Shown here in pieces: positions 36,000-48,219 of a DNA stretch of 64,000 nucleotides. Under the pieces are notes generated by a model. The model was not told the origin of the DNA and made no database searches. It was given only the letters and a program-made list of their open reading frames with translations. A program made the position numbers and the translations under genes. The stretch spans positions 5,365,434 to 5,429,433 of the forward strand of contig NC_092795.1 of NCBI RefSeq assembly GCF_918797505.1, read 5' to 3'. Every line of letters begins with the position of its first letter. Within the stretch, counting starts at the first letter, position 1. Source of the DNA: Bemisia tabaci (Eukaryota > Arthropoda > Insecta > Hemiptera > Aleyrodidae).

Positions 36000-36630
36000 G
36001 CACTTGATTCCCATTGGACGAGGATGACGTCACACACGGCGGGCCGCTTGCCGCGCTCATTATGCACGCACGGTGGAGCCCCAGAACTCTGACGACACCC
36101 GGCGACGCATTGACGGGCGCTCGGGCGGCTCAGAAGGGGCGGTGCGCCCGTCACTGACCCGGGCGTCGCGACGCAGCCTTGCGCGGAATCCGCGTCGCGT
36201 CGCGTGTCGCGGGGGCTTGGCGCGGCGGCGGCGCGATTTCGCGGATCGGCGACCTTGCTCGCGATCCGAGATTCGAGACGGTGCCGGTGCACCGGAATGA
36301 CATCTCTGATTTGCGATGAGGACGACGGCGTAGCGGTTACCTCACCGCTCTGAGGTGCTAACGACGCTAAGACGAAACGACGCAACCCTCGCGGGGTGTA
36401 GGATGGAGTTGTGCGGTTTTGGCGGAGCCGGGCAGAAGAGGCCTCACGGCCGGACGCGTGGCTCGGCGGCGCGTACGACTACGAGTGACCACGTAGAGTT
36501 GTGCAAGCGCGGTGCGGCCCGCTTCGAGTGCTGTTTTCGAGGAGTAGCCTGCCGCGCCCAGCCGGGTTCTCAGAAATCCACCCGGGAAAAAGCTCCGACC
36601 AGAGTGCTTGTAAAAGGAGAGCATGGACAA
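36000..36630. promoter_or_regulatory. CpG-rich island, possible promoter
   Basis: Dense in cg dinucleotides (for example ggaatccgcgtcgcgtcgcg), in sharp contrast to the AT-rich surroundings. It contains a gatgacgtcac site near 36024. Reading frames here on both strands look like composition effects. It could be a promoter or first exon of a gene outside the window, or an unusual GC-rich insertion. Confidence 0.4.
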
Positions 36631-36646
36631 TGTTCATTGGCCAGTT

Positions 36647-37075
36647 GGTCAGTTGCGCTGGTCGCAGAATCGCTTTGGTGCTTGATTCTTGTGGATAAAC
36701 TGAAAATAATAAGATCTGTCTAAACCGCAACTTTCTAAGTTAATAATAACCGAGGTATCGCATTTGGTAAGTCGGGGTTTTGACGTCATCCACCGAGGTA
36801 ATGACACTTTTGGTTTCTTCCACCTTGCTTTCATCAGTCAGCGTGACGCACATTTGCACTGGTTGTTCAACGTGAAACCCGGATTAAAGCAAGGTGAAAG
36901 AGACCAAGGATGCGTCACTGCCGCGGTGGATGACGTCAAAACCTGACTTTTCAAAGGGCGATATCTCAGTTAATATTGAACGTGAAAAGTTGCGGTTTAC
37001 ACAGATCTCATCATTTTTAGCTTATCTACAAGAATCAATCATCAAAACACGATTTTGTGACCGGCGCAACTGACC
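36647..37075. mobile_element. Family J palindromic element with tgacgtcatccaccg core
   Basis: ggtcagttgcgctgg on the left is inverted as ccggcgcaactgacc on the right. Inner arms carry tgacgtcatccaccg and cggtggatgacgtca. Partial copies at 52750 and 58919. Confidence 0.85.
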
Positions 37076-37079
37076 CATT

Positions 37080-39585
37080 TTGGAAGTTAGGTTTCATCAG
37101 GTAAGTGCTCGACGCCCCAAGGGTTGTGTGCTTCGACAAGGGACAGTGGAGGTTAGGTGTGGTAGAGCGTCAAAGAATGCTATAAAGCGACTTTTATGTA
37201 TGTATGGTTTCATCAGGTCATGCAGCTCTAAGAGGCCCCAAAAAATCTAACCTATCAGCTCAGATCGTCGATCAAAGTGCGAAACCACGTATCTCCACTG
37301 CGATGTTTCCATATGTCTTTATCTATTTTAGTAACATACGGTTTTGGTCGATTTAACCAAAAATTTGGTCCATCGACCAAGGCCTTTTCAGCCAATCTTA
37401 CCGTAAAAAGTAGCTCATAATTTAAGCACGTTAATTGTGCGCTGTGCTCCATTTTTGCTTTGGGGTACCCAGCATCCCTGAAAAGCACCCTTGCATAACC
37501 GCGCATAAAGCGAAATTATACCAGAGAGTAAAACTCAGCAAAATCTGTTTACAAAAGCAATTTTTTTATGGTTTTGTCAGGTAAAACCCTCCCTCTGCAA
37601 CTAGGATTCCAGTTGAATCTCATTAATCTGCATGCAAGTCAGTTGACTAAAAAATTGCGGCAGTAGGAAAAAAATTAACTTCTTGACTGAAAAGACAAAA
37701 ATTTGTGGATGGAAGAGAATGTGAGAACTTTACTTCGAGCTAGTATCTCGTCGGACACAGAAATGTGACATTGATTAAAATGCCTTGATGAAATACAAAT
37801 ATTCGAACTTGACGGCTGTCCGCGTTGCATAAGCAATGAAGCGAAGGCGTTCTAGCTTCCCGCTTTCGTGTACCTCCCATCGCGCCACGTCAAACGCCGA
37901 ACAAGCCAAGCCAGGAGGCTACTCGCCCTTTCAAAATCAGCCTTTTTGGCATGGTTTACGCTGTTTTTTAAGAGCACTGAAGAACAAAATTGAGGAATAG
38001 AAGAAGACAAGAACAACGAGAGACGAAACAGAGTCCGCAAATCAAAAGTAAGCCTGTTCCAAGGCAGCAGCTTAGGAAGCTCTCCTTTCGAATATCTGTC
38101 TCCGTCTTAGGATGATCCGTTATGATAATTATATAGACTGCCCTCTTTTAGAAGACTTTAAGACTTTTCTTGCTATGACCCGAATGAGACTGTTGCACGA
38201 TCCCGGAATTGCTTTGAAAAGCTGTATTCTATGTTTTTAGGGAGGAGCACGTTTCCGAGCTTAAAAAAGTTCGAAAAGGATTTATTTACTGATAAAAATG
38301 AGCTCAAAGTTGCTGTGATGAGAAGAAAGTTTTTCGTTGGTTTTGTTCTTATGATCTCATAGAAGGTGACGACCCATGGTTTCAACCACCATGAATCTAA
38401 GGTAATGTATCATGGCCGCTGTATGACCGGAATGTATATGAACAATCGCAGATGATAGGATAACGGTGGTCAATGATCTTTGTGACGTCACGAAATCTGT
38501 TGGAGCGATATTTTTCCGTTTGAAATGGAGTTCAACTTTCGGCAACTTGGGAAGTCGTTTTCTAGCCGTTCCCATTTACATGAAAAAAAAGGACTAATAC
38601 AGGTTTCCTCTTTTTTTACGTACTTTACGAAAATGAATTTTTAAAAAATGTGCAACAGCTCTATTACTTTAAAACCAATCGATGAAAAACTCAACGATTT
38701 TTTCAAAGAGGACTCGGTGTACTTGACCGTCTATGAGAGGGGATCTACAATCTGAAAAAGTTCAAAATTTAGACATCCTTGCGTATGTGTGCAGGTGTAT
38801 TCAATTAGCATTTTCGTGAAATATTTTTTCTTTCACCATTTAACGTACACGGTAAGGACGTAGGACCGCAGGGCATACGCTCTTCTGCACGATTTGCCGA
38901 TTTGCCCGAGAATCACCCAATTTTCTCCTCTTTTCCTCTTCATCGAGCGCGTTATGCAAATTCTTAACTGAGGCTTTCCAGCGGCAAGGCAAAACTTTGC
39001 AATAACTCCAGGTGACTTTCTTATTCCTGGAAATTTTTCGCATCTTAGGCTGAAGTTTCTTCTGGAGTTGCAATATCGCACAGATGTTGCAAAATAATTC
39101 TAAGTTGATTATAGAAATTTTGAGATTTCTTTCTCGGAAAAGAATTCATGAGCATAAAATCAGATAATTTGGATCGGGTCCTTTAAGCTTAGAGCTAAAA
39201 ATGTTTACGGAGCACAAATTGTGCCAACACCAAAACTTTGTAAGAATATTTCTTCAGTACCTCCGCCAGCGAGATTTCATGCTTCACCACTTACAGGATA
39301 AATTCTATTGGTCGTGTTCCATTCATAATCATGATGGCGTCACCTGATTTATTCGTCCACGATGTGCTTTTCAACTGAGAAATGTCCCGTAAAATATATT
39401 TGAGATGTATTCGCAAGAATTCAGTCACATATTATGTTAATACTTATTATTTTTCATTTCAAGTAAGACTCGTCACATGTGGAGCAAATAAACATATTTC
39501 CACTGTAGCAAAGAATACACGCTTCAGATCAAGTGCATTTTAAACACTTAAATACTCAAATCACGTGATAGGTACGGCAATATGT
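37080..39585. other. No recognisable gene or repeat
   Basis: Only short reading frames without family features. I see no clear inverted repeat. Confidence 0.4.
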
Positions 39586-39587
39586 TG

Positions 39588-40247
39588 GAGCGCCTTCAAT
39601 TTTGTATGATACTATGCAATACCTCTGGTGTGAAATAGTTGCTTCAAGCGCCGTGGTACGCTGCGGCGCGGCGCGGCGGGCGGGCAGCCAGCCCGAAACG
39701 CGCATTGGCGCCCACAAACCTAACGGGGATACTTCAAGCATTGCGCAATGCGTGAAGTATCCCTGTTAGGTTCGTAGGCGCCAGTGCACCGCCGCTCCGC
39801 TTTGTGTTAGGCTCTAATATTTAATCTCGTGCAGTCAGCGTTTTTCAACTCATGACTTTGAAATGTTTGCACACTCTGTATAGATTAATCTCATTTTAAT
39901 TGATGAAAAAAAATATGCATTAAAGGGAAATATAATGTGCGTTTTGTAAATATTAAGGTGATTCCGTACAAACTTAAAGATTTACAAAGCACACGCATTT
40001 ATACACAATTTCATATAGCCTTTTATAATCGATGGCGAAAAAGCAACTGCCAGGCGATAAAGTGTAAAGCCCGGTGATAGGAACCATAGCTCGGCTGTAT
40101 CATTTTTTATCGCTTCGTGTAACCCGGCCGTAAGATTTTTCCACTTTCTACAGCCAGCTATATGATTTTCTATCGCCTTCATCAGTTGGCTATAAGAACT
40201 CCTATGATATTTTGAAACGCAGCTCCTATCGTCAATTTTTACCAGGG
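39588..40247 (+). mobile_element. Family F-containing element, forward copy
   Basis: Includes the hairpin gcattgcgcaatgcgtgaag, a gctctaatatttaat segment and a terminal caatttttaccaggg. The whole segment is homologous, in inverted order, to 51825-52448. Confidence 0.75.
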
Positions 40248-40377
40248 AGGAAATTGGAATTTGGGAGCGAATTTTTCACAGAATATGCGTTCAGTATAGT
40301 TTTATTTGATATCATTAACATATTAATTTTTTCAAAAACTGCACTTGTGCGCCTTGTCCTCCAAGCCCCTTAATATT

Positions 40378-40530
40378 TACTTCCCTCCCCCCTTCTCTCC
40401 CCTTCTCTCTCCCCCACCCCTTCTCTCCCTCCCTGTCCCCGTCTGCCCCCTCTTTCCTCCCTCTGTCCCCCCTCTCACCTCACGTGTCACCCTCTGTCCA
40501 TCTTCTCTCCCCCACCCTCTCTCTCTTTTA
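40378..40530 (+). repeat. Polypyrimidine (CT-rich) tract
   Basis: About 150 bases almost only C and T on the + strand (ccctcccccctt...ctctctctttta). Confidence 0.85.
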
Positions 40531-40639
40531 TTTAATGAAGAACAACGTTTTCTACCCTTTTATCTGTATTCCACTTTCCATCCTTTAAGTTGCTTTCAGG
40601 AATTTACTAGGCGCTCGTCTTTCAGGCCACGATCTGGCA

Positions 40640-41260
40640 ACAAAGCGTCCTCTACATATTCATGGCCGGGCCTCTTTCCTGACTCGAGGCTCGCCCAATT
40701 AAAAAACGAGCACTCTCGCATCGCATCGCGGGCGCCAAGATCTTCCGGCCACCCCTAATCTCGATAATGTGCAAAGTTTGCGCCCCCAACTCCTCGCCCT
40801 CCCGCCCACCCCCGCACGAAATTTCATGCAAAGGTTGCACATGCTTTCCTCCGACTCATGTTTATTAATTTCACCCATTGAATTAAAAGTTCGTCGCGGC
40901 GAGAGAATTCGCGATCCGTCGGATAATCGGGCCGTTGCCGAGAGCCGCGCAACTCGCCGAAACCGCGTAAGAGCCGCTGCACCCTACGACGATCTTACGT
41001 GGTTCTTGCGGAGTCGTCGCATCGCGGGCGGACCACAGAAACCGCGCACGTGCGTGTGGTTCAAATTAAACTTACGTGGTTCTCGTGAATCTGTCGGATA
41101 ATCGCAGCTCCCGGTTTGCGGAAACCGCGTAAGTGCGTTGGAGTTTGAGTAGGAGTTGCGTTGTTTTTGCTGGGAGACCTCGAATGCTCTCCTCCCGCGG
41201 CTTCGATGACTTCATTCAACACCTCATCCTCCTTCCGGCCCCATCTTTCCCGGCCGACGC
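40640..41260. promoter_or_regulatory. GC-rich stretch with repeated gaaaccgcg motifs
   Basis: gaaaccgcgtaag and gtcggataatcg each occur twice, cttacgtggttct twice. Possible control region or divergent repeat; no gene identified. Confidence 0.3.
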
Positions 41261-41526
41261 ACATGAGGCAAGTCAGTCGGAGAGTTCGGACATAATAAGG
41301 AAACTTTAAAGCCTTATATTCTCATCATTGCGACGTTAAGAAATTTGAGGAATGGTTTCCTTGGTTTCCTCGTAAAATTTTCTCAACGACACACCTGTGA
41401 AAAATTACAATATAAATATCAATATTTGCAATTTTAGTCAAAGAATTTTAAGTTCTACCTATCTTGTTGGTTTGTTCCGTATCTGTGCGACGCTACCTCT
41501 CCTTAACTCCACGGCCGAAAGTTGAT

Positions 41527-41786
41527 CCGCCGTGCTAAGGCAGAACGTCGCACGAGCCTTCGTATGATGCCACATTTCTTTTGATAAAACTTAATAAATT
41601 CTTTTTCCTTGAATTTAATTGATATTTTCCGTTTAATTTTTCAGAGAATTTTCTTTATGATCTTATCTAACGTATCTGAAAATCCCAAATAGAAATACTC
41701 ATACTTTTTCTCAAAAATATATTTTTTACGAGGAGAAATTTAGCCACGTTTGAAGGCGCATACTGCGTTTTTCTTCAGCATGGCAG
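41527..41786. mobile_element. Family A element
   Basis: ccgccgtgctaaggcagaac on the left, gcgtttttcttcagcatggc on the right, diverged core. Confidence 0.75.
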
Positions 41787-42240
41787 TATTGCTCGACGCG
41801 TGTTTTCTTTAGAGGATCTGAGGTGAAACATCAGTGATACATATCATAAGGCTCATTCTCAAGCAACTGTCTACGGGAGACGGAATTTTAATGTATTGTT
41901 ACTCCTAAGTTTATTTAGTGGAGCGTGTTTTGTTGAATCGTGTTCTCCTTCAATTTTAAAAATACTTCACGCACATCCGAGCGATCAATACAATTGTATT
42001 TTTCTTTAAAAGTGATGGTCCACGGGAAGAGGAACCTAAACCCACCGAGGCAAAATTTTTAATCGAGTCATTTTTTTCCATGAAACTTCTTCAAATTCAA
42101 AATACTTCAAGCACATTTGTGCGATTTTTACTAGCATTTTTTTACATACATACGCCACGTGTTTCAAGCCATTCTCCGCTGCGTTTCTCTTTTATTTTCT
42201 CTACGAGTGTGACTGACCACGAAAGAAAGAATCTTGGCCC

Positions 42241-42347
42241 GCGGCACTTAGCGGATTGGATCAATGAGAGAGGTCGAACCTGAACTTTTTGACGAAACTG
42301 CAAAATTTGATGTTTAATCTGTCAAATTTTAAGTTTTAAGGAGTGCT

Positions 42348-42398
<51 letters not shown>

Positions 42399-42523
42399 AC
42401 GAGGAAACCAGTGGAGCCAATAATGTTAAAGCCTCAATATTTTGTATAAACGGAGTTACAAGCTCGTAAAGTTTCCAAATTTTGTCTAACCTCTCCCATT
42501 GACTCGATTCAATGCGCGGCACT
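42241..42523. mobile_element. Family T element interrupted by poly(A)
   Basis: Left ggattggatcaatgagag and right cccattgactcgattcaatg. 45 A at 42352-42396 lie in the middle. Confidence 0.75.
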
Positions 42524-42837
42524 CCACGGAGAGTAAATTTTCAGCTAAGGGACTTATTCGACTTAGATTGAAAAATCGGATTTTAAGATTTCGAAGGAAA
42601 ATTCTCTTCAAGGATAAAGAACAAGAAAAAAAAGAGGACCATTAGATGAAAAGAAAAGGGTAAACGCATCATGAATTTTGTACCATTTGATATTTAATTG
42701 AATGTTCTTCATACTTCCTTCACGAGTATGAAAATATACGAGAAACCAAAATTCTTTTCAGGAGGAAGCCCGGGAAGAATTTGCTAACACGACTCGTTTT
42801 CTCTCGTATTTTCCCGTCTTTTTTTCTTCCTCTTTAC

Positions 42838-43001
42838 TAGCGGCGTAGCATGCTTTGCGATGTATCGATTCATCTGTCATTTAAACCTATGGAAGAAGAT
42901 CGACGAACAGGGTGTTCGCAGCGAACACCTTAATAATCGATTATTTACCACAGCTTCAAATGGGGAAATATCGATAGATCGCAAGGCACGCCACGCCGCT
43001 G
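42838..43001. mobile_element. Family B hAT-like element with exact 8-bp duplication
   Basis: tagcggcgtagcatgctttg on the left, ggcacgccacgccgctg on the right. CTCTTTAC flanks both sides (42830-42837 and 43002-43009). Confidence 0.93.
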
Positions 43002-43039
43002 CTCTTTACATATTGAAGGATACATCTTGGTAGGACATT

Positions 43040-43165
43040 TTGCCGCCCCTCTCCCCGGAGGGCGCATCTCAATCTCCACGTGGAACCTGTTCTCTGTTTA
43101 ACTCTATGCCAATCGGGGCTCAAGAAGAAATACAGATACGCCCTTACATCAGAGGGTTGACGATT
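43040..43165. mobile_element. Family D related segment
   Basis: cagatacgcccttacatcag at the right. The left end is unclear. Confidence 0.4.
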
Positions 43166-43333
43166 TCTACCCTTCTTTTATCTGCTTTCCCCTTGTAGCT
43201 CACGATTTTCCTTCCTCGCTGAGCAATTCTGCGTTTCCGAGGATGAGGCGGATGATGTTTATCTCACATTGAACAGTGAACTCCTCCTGTTCCTCTCACA
43301 AAAAAATCGGAATTCCACCCATGGCGCCGTGCA

Positions 43334-44127
43334 CAGGGCCCGATTTACCTACTTGCCGCCCATGGGCCGCCTGTATTTTGCCGCCCCCTTCTCATTCGCT
43401 TTGAAACATCAATAAAAACCATCAAGTGAATGTGCCGGAGGAGGAGGGGTGCATAAGACGCGTTTACCTACTCGTGTTGGATAAATTTTTTGCGATAGCC
43501 CTGTCAACACTACAAGCAAAATTTCACGGAACTTGACGCGAAAGTTAAGTTCCATAAACCTACCTCTGTGTGGACAAGGTCCTCCATTTATAAGAAATGA
43601 ACCAACAAATTATGAAAGAACAAACATAAATGTGGTTTAATCATTTTAACTTCCGCCGCTGCGCCGCCGCGCTGATTGCACTGTGTTTGGCGCAATGCGT
43701 GAAGTATTCCTGGAGTCTTGTAGGCGCTATGCGTTTCACGCCAACCGTTCCTGACCGCACTGCGTTTGGCGCAATGGGTGAAGTATTCATGCAGTCTTGT
43801 AGGCGCTAATATTTGTTACATGCCGACCGCTGCGCCGAGGGCTTCTCCTTTTCATCTCAAGTCCTCGTCATCATTCCTCTCTGTGCTGAGCTACGGGCCA
43901 AATTGCGTGTTTAGTTCCTCTCTTAACTCGACTAATTAAAGATGCTGTCTCTTGTATCACCGAAAAACGACAAAATTAGAAATTACTATACTCTCAGGAA
44001 AGAGAGATTTTATTCCCTTTTCTCATTGATAATTTTTTTTTCTGAATCCGATTACATTTAAAAAAAAAATGCAAAATTTGCCGCCATGGGCCGCGGCCCA
44101 TGTGGCCACCCCCTTAATCTGGCCCTG
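43334..44127. mobile_element. Non-autonomous hAT-like element, CAGGGCC ends
   Basis: Starts cagggcccgattta and ends taatctggccctg, inverted ends that continue into the shared gcccatgggccgc block. Flanks gccgtgca and gccctgca match at 7 of 8 bases, as expected for hAT. No transposase found. Family F-like segments (43680-43830) lie inside. Confidence 0.75.
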
Positions 44128-44639
44128 GCCCTGCATAAATTACTTGAATTCTCTGCCAATGAACGACCTCTCACTTGCATTTAAATCTCTGTGCAAATAA
44201 ACGGATTTTTATGAGCAGAGAAAATAAATTGACAAATACATTTTGGAATTACAGTCATAGAACTTAAAATACGTTATTTAAATCGGTTGAAAATTTGATT
44301 TTTTTTAAAATAAAAATTAATGAATCGAATCTGTATAGTAACGGTGTTGCCTGTACGAGCAGGATTCACCACCGATTCTTGATGAGCTCAGTCCGATCAA
44401 TCGGTAAATTGCTGCGGCAAACAACCTTTTCTCATGAATATGCAAATGCGCGGAACAGTCAGTGGCTTGATTGCATCGTCCGGATGCACGTGACTGCATT
44501 TAAAGTGAAAAAAACCCCAGAAATGAAGGAAATCGTGACGTGAAAATCGTCGTTCCCCCACGAAAAAACTTAACTGCATTTCGATGTTGCCACATTTCCC
44601 TCGCACATTGCATTATTGCCGGGAGAATATTGGGCATGT

Positions 44640-44785
44640 CTAACTGAAAATGTCACTGATTTCTCTTACGATCTCACGCAATGATCAAAATAATTTCGGA
44701 CAAAAATTGCACAGGCATTTTTTCGTAAAAAATTGAACAATTTGAGTCAATTGTGTAACCTAAGTATGGAGTTACGTTCTTTCAT
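44640..44785. mobile_element. Family V element, partial
   Basis: gacaaaaattgcacaggcat and gagttacgttctttc match the copies near 18.8 and 31.4 kb. Confidence 0.5.
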
Positions 44786-45069
44786 CTTAGGAACGACAAA
44801 ATGTACCTGTCATTTTGTTTCCAGTTGTTAAAGTCTCCGACGTTAACGATCCAGCCAATGGATGTGGGTTGAATCTGAAACTCTGAACGTAAAAAACATA
44901 GGTATGGATAATTTTTTTTTTTTTCTTTTTTTCGAAGGGCCCAGTCAACCTTTACAGGGGTCAAATGTTATTGAGTGGCTTAATGAGCTGAGTTCGCATT
45001 ATTTTTCATTAATTTTCTTTTAAAATGCTAAATTGTAGAAAAACAGATTTCAAAGTCGTTCAAGCCCTT

Positions 45070-47350
45070 ACCCTTTGTTGCACGGAAAAAAAAAATTTCA
45101 TTTTTTTAAAAAAAATGTTATGGTTCAAATTTAATGATAAAGATAAGCACAAAAAACGCTTCAAAATTTTTTTTCATCCCTTCTGAAAAATTCTGTAGGG
45201 GTAGGAAAAGTGGTAGAACTGTCATACCACCGCACACTGACGTTCCAGGTTTGTCATTGTGCGGTGGTATAACTGTCATACCACTTTGCTGACCACATTG
45301 GATTTTAGTACATAGAGTACATTTGTATGTATGTATGATTTCAACTTTCTAATTTTAGTAATATCGATTATCACATATATCATTTTTGGGTCAGGTTTAG
45401 GAGGGGGGGGGGGGGGTTCCAGCGAGTGGAGAACGGCAGTCAAGATGAAAATAAATATAAATAAAAAAAAATCAAAATTGAAATTTCAAACATAAGCAAA
45501 ATTTTTTTTTAAATGAATATGAAAAAGGTCAAAATCCAAAAACTTTGTGACTACACAGAATTAGGGTGGAAGGAATGGGGGAAAAGAAGAAAAAGAAAAA
45601 GGGGTGTATATTTGAAGTTCCAGGGGAAACTTATTTTTTTGTGGGAGGGGGGGGGGCAGGAAAAAACTAAAGAATATTTGTGGTCAATAAAGAGTGGCAT
45701 GTGAGGTATCATTTTCTGGGTCATTTTGGTAGTAGATTTAATGTATGAAGTCAGAACAGCCACCCCCCCCCCTCCACAGTCAAAGATACTGCCCCGAATT
45801 CAATATATCTGACTTTGAAAGGCAGGAGGGTGCATTTTGTAAATTTTTACGTGATTAGGCAAGTGAGATATCAATTCTTATGAAATTTTGGTCCAAAATT
45901 CCATATAAGGATTCAGAATTTCATATAAGAAGTCATAATAGCCCCCCGGTCAACGAAAAAGCCCCAAATCAAAGATGGCGACTAAATTTGAAAGGCAGAA
46001 GGGTGCATTTTTTTTAAAAATTTTACGTTATTGGGCAAGTGAGGTATCAATTCTATGTAAATTTGGTCGTCGATTTCAAATGTGAAGTCATAAAAGCCCT
46101 CCAATCCACAACAGTGCCCCAAATCCAAGATGGCGGCCGAATTTGAAAGACAGCAAGGTGTATTTTTTAAATTTTTACTTGATCAGACACCTGAAATATC
46201 AATTCTGATGTACCTTTTTTCGTAAATTTTATATGTAGTCATAAATGCCTCCTGGTCGAAGGGGGTACCCTAAATCCAAGATGGCGGCCAAATCTAAAAG
46301 GCAGGAGGGTGCATTTTTTGAAATTATAAGTGATTAGGCAAGTTAGGTATCAATTCCAATGTCACTTTGGTCACCCACATTATATATAAAGTCATAACAC
46401 CCCCACCAACCAACCCCCCCCCCCCCGGTCAAAGAGGGTGTCCCAAAAGCCAAGATGGCGGTCAAATTTGAAAGGCAAGAGGGTGTATTTTTTAAATTCT
46501 TACGTGATCAGGCATCTGATATCAATATCAGATATCAATTCTGATATCAATATTAGATATCAATTCTGATAAGATTTTTGTTGTGAATTTCATATATGAA
46601 GTCATAAAGGCCTCCTTTTCAAAAGGGGTACCCTAAATCCAAGATGGCTGCCAATTTTGAAAGGTAGGAGGGAGCATTTTTTGGATTTTATGTGATTAGA
46701 CAAGTTAGATTTCAATTCTTATATCACTTTAGTCGCACATTTCAAGCATGCAGTCATAAAAAAACCCCGGTCAAAGAGGGTGCCCCAAATTCAAGATGGC
46801 GACTGAATTTGAGAGGTAGTAGCTTCACCCTTCACCCGAGAAATACGCTTAGGACAAGGAAATGTCGGTTCTCGAGTGACATTGGGATCAAAACTTGAAA
46901 CGGGGAGAAAGATTTCCTCGAGAATGCACAGAAAATTGAATTATCCACAAAATGCTGTGTGTGCGGTGGTATAACTGTCATACCACTTTATTTCAGCTCA
47001 GAAAATCGACTAAAATGAAAAATCAAGTAAAAACTGCAATGCACCTAGTAAATTACGGCTAGTTAGATTAGAGAATCACATTTATCTAAAAAATAACACC
47101 TATTTTTCACACACGACTCGAAGAAAAACAATGCGGATCCGACATAACCTAAAATACCGGGTTTTCATGACATACAATACGCTGTAGCCATGTCATTTTG
47201 TAAAAATGAATGGTCATACCATTTAGCAATGATAACCAGAGGTATATTGGACCCAATGATTCAGTAGTTGAGTCCGCTCATCACATTGGCAGCGCTGTAA
47301 AAATTAAAAACCGAAGTGGTATGACATGTATACCACCGTGCAACAAAGGG
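45070..47350. mobile_element. Inverted-repeat element containing a tandem array
   Basis: ccctttgttgcacgg (left) is exactly inverted at the right end (ccgtgcaacaaaggg). gtggtataactgtcatacca motifs occur inside at both ends and once within. The core is a ~160-bp minisatellite. No transposase recognised. Confidence 0.65.
45690..46820 (+). repeat. ~160-bp tandem repeat array with aagatggcg motif
   Basis: Seven diverged units. aagatggc recurs at about 45972, 46127, 46278, 46452, 46641 and 46792, each followed by atttgaaaggcag-like and gtgcattttt-like sequence. Confidence 0.88.
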
Positions 47351-47369
47351 AGCGCAAATCCTCCAAGTC

Positions 47370-48219
47370 GACAGCCCAAAAGCGCAAATGGGACTATTTG
47401 CGCTTTTGGGCTGTCAATTCGAGAGGCATCGGCCTGATCGATACATCGATATAATCGAAGAAAGCTCGTGTTGAATGTGGGCTGAGATTCCCAATGCCCT
47501 TTCTCCAACAACCACGAATGGGGCAGAAATATTTCATCATCATTTAAAAAGTAACTTTTATGGGCCACACCTTCACGTTTGCTACTTCCTTGAAACTTTA
47601 AGAGATGTACAAGCAGAAACTTATGTTAAAATTCGAAGTGTCCGAAACCCACCTCTTAAATGTAAGAAAGAAACTCAAAAATTAATGTTCTTACTGAAAA
47701 CATACGATGAGCTTGTCAGCAATGAATTATCTACAATTCAGTTTTTGAAAAAAGTTGGCATGAAATTCCAAGGCAGGCGCTTGTAAATAGTTTCCATCTA
47801 TATATTCGACGCAAACTTTCTCTAAAGTGTAAGGCTCACCTCAACAAACTCAGACCGATTTAGAAAAATAATATAAATAAGGCAGGGGGGTGGGGAAGAG
47901 ATCCCAGGTTTCGCTTTTTGCATGCACAAATCAAAAGCAGAGCCTGGAAACTTTTTGACAACCGAACCTTATCAATCATCGATTTTTCACTGATTTGCAT
48001 TCTTCTGGACTAAACTACCAAGGAAAAAAAGGTGAATAACGTTGCGCCATTTTCACGCTTCTGCTTTTATTCCTCCCTTTAATTACGCTCCATTCGATAT
48101 ATCGAAATTCTGGTCGATTATTTCATTTGCGCTTATGGGCTATGAATAATTCCGCATTTGGGCTGTCGCATTTGCGCATTTGGGCTGTCGATTTCGGAAA
48201 TTTGCGCTTATGGGCTGTC
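47370..48219. mobile_element. MULE-like element with reiterated terminal motif
   Basis: gacagcccaaaagcgcaaat begins the element, and tttgcgcttatgggctgtc ends it. The motif recurs inverted at 47397 and about three more times at 48124-48190. It encloses a transposase remnant. Confidence 0.7.
47475..47786 (+). pseudogene. MULE-type transposase remnant
   Basis: A 103-codon open frame ending at TAA. TTTNGAEIFHHHLKSNFY and the spaced FLETL..VQAETYVKI resemble the C-terminal part of insect MULE-type transposases, whose usual wording is 'TNN.aEsfH..l'. The N-terminal catalytic region is absent, so it is not functional as it stands. The first in-frame codon is GTG, so the beginning is not a true start. 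Confidence 0.6.

Noticed and set aside
35960..36385. 141-codon open frame on the minus strand
   Set aside because: It falls in the CpG-rich island, where stop codons are rare by composition; the residues are Arg, Ser, Ala and Pro-rich with no family motif.
40345..40758. 137-codon Pro/Leu/Ser-rich frame
   Set aside because: It is the translation of the CT-rich tract.
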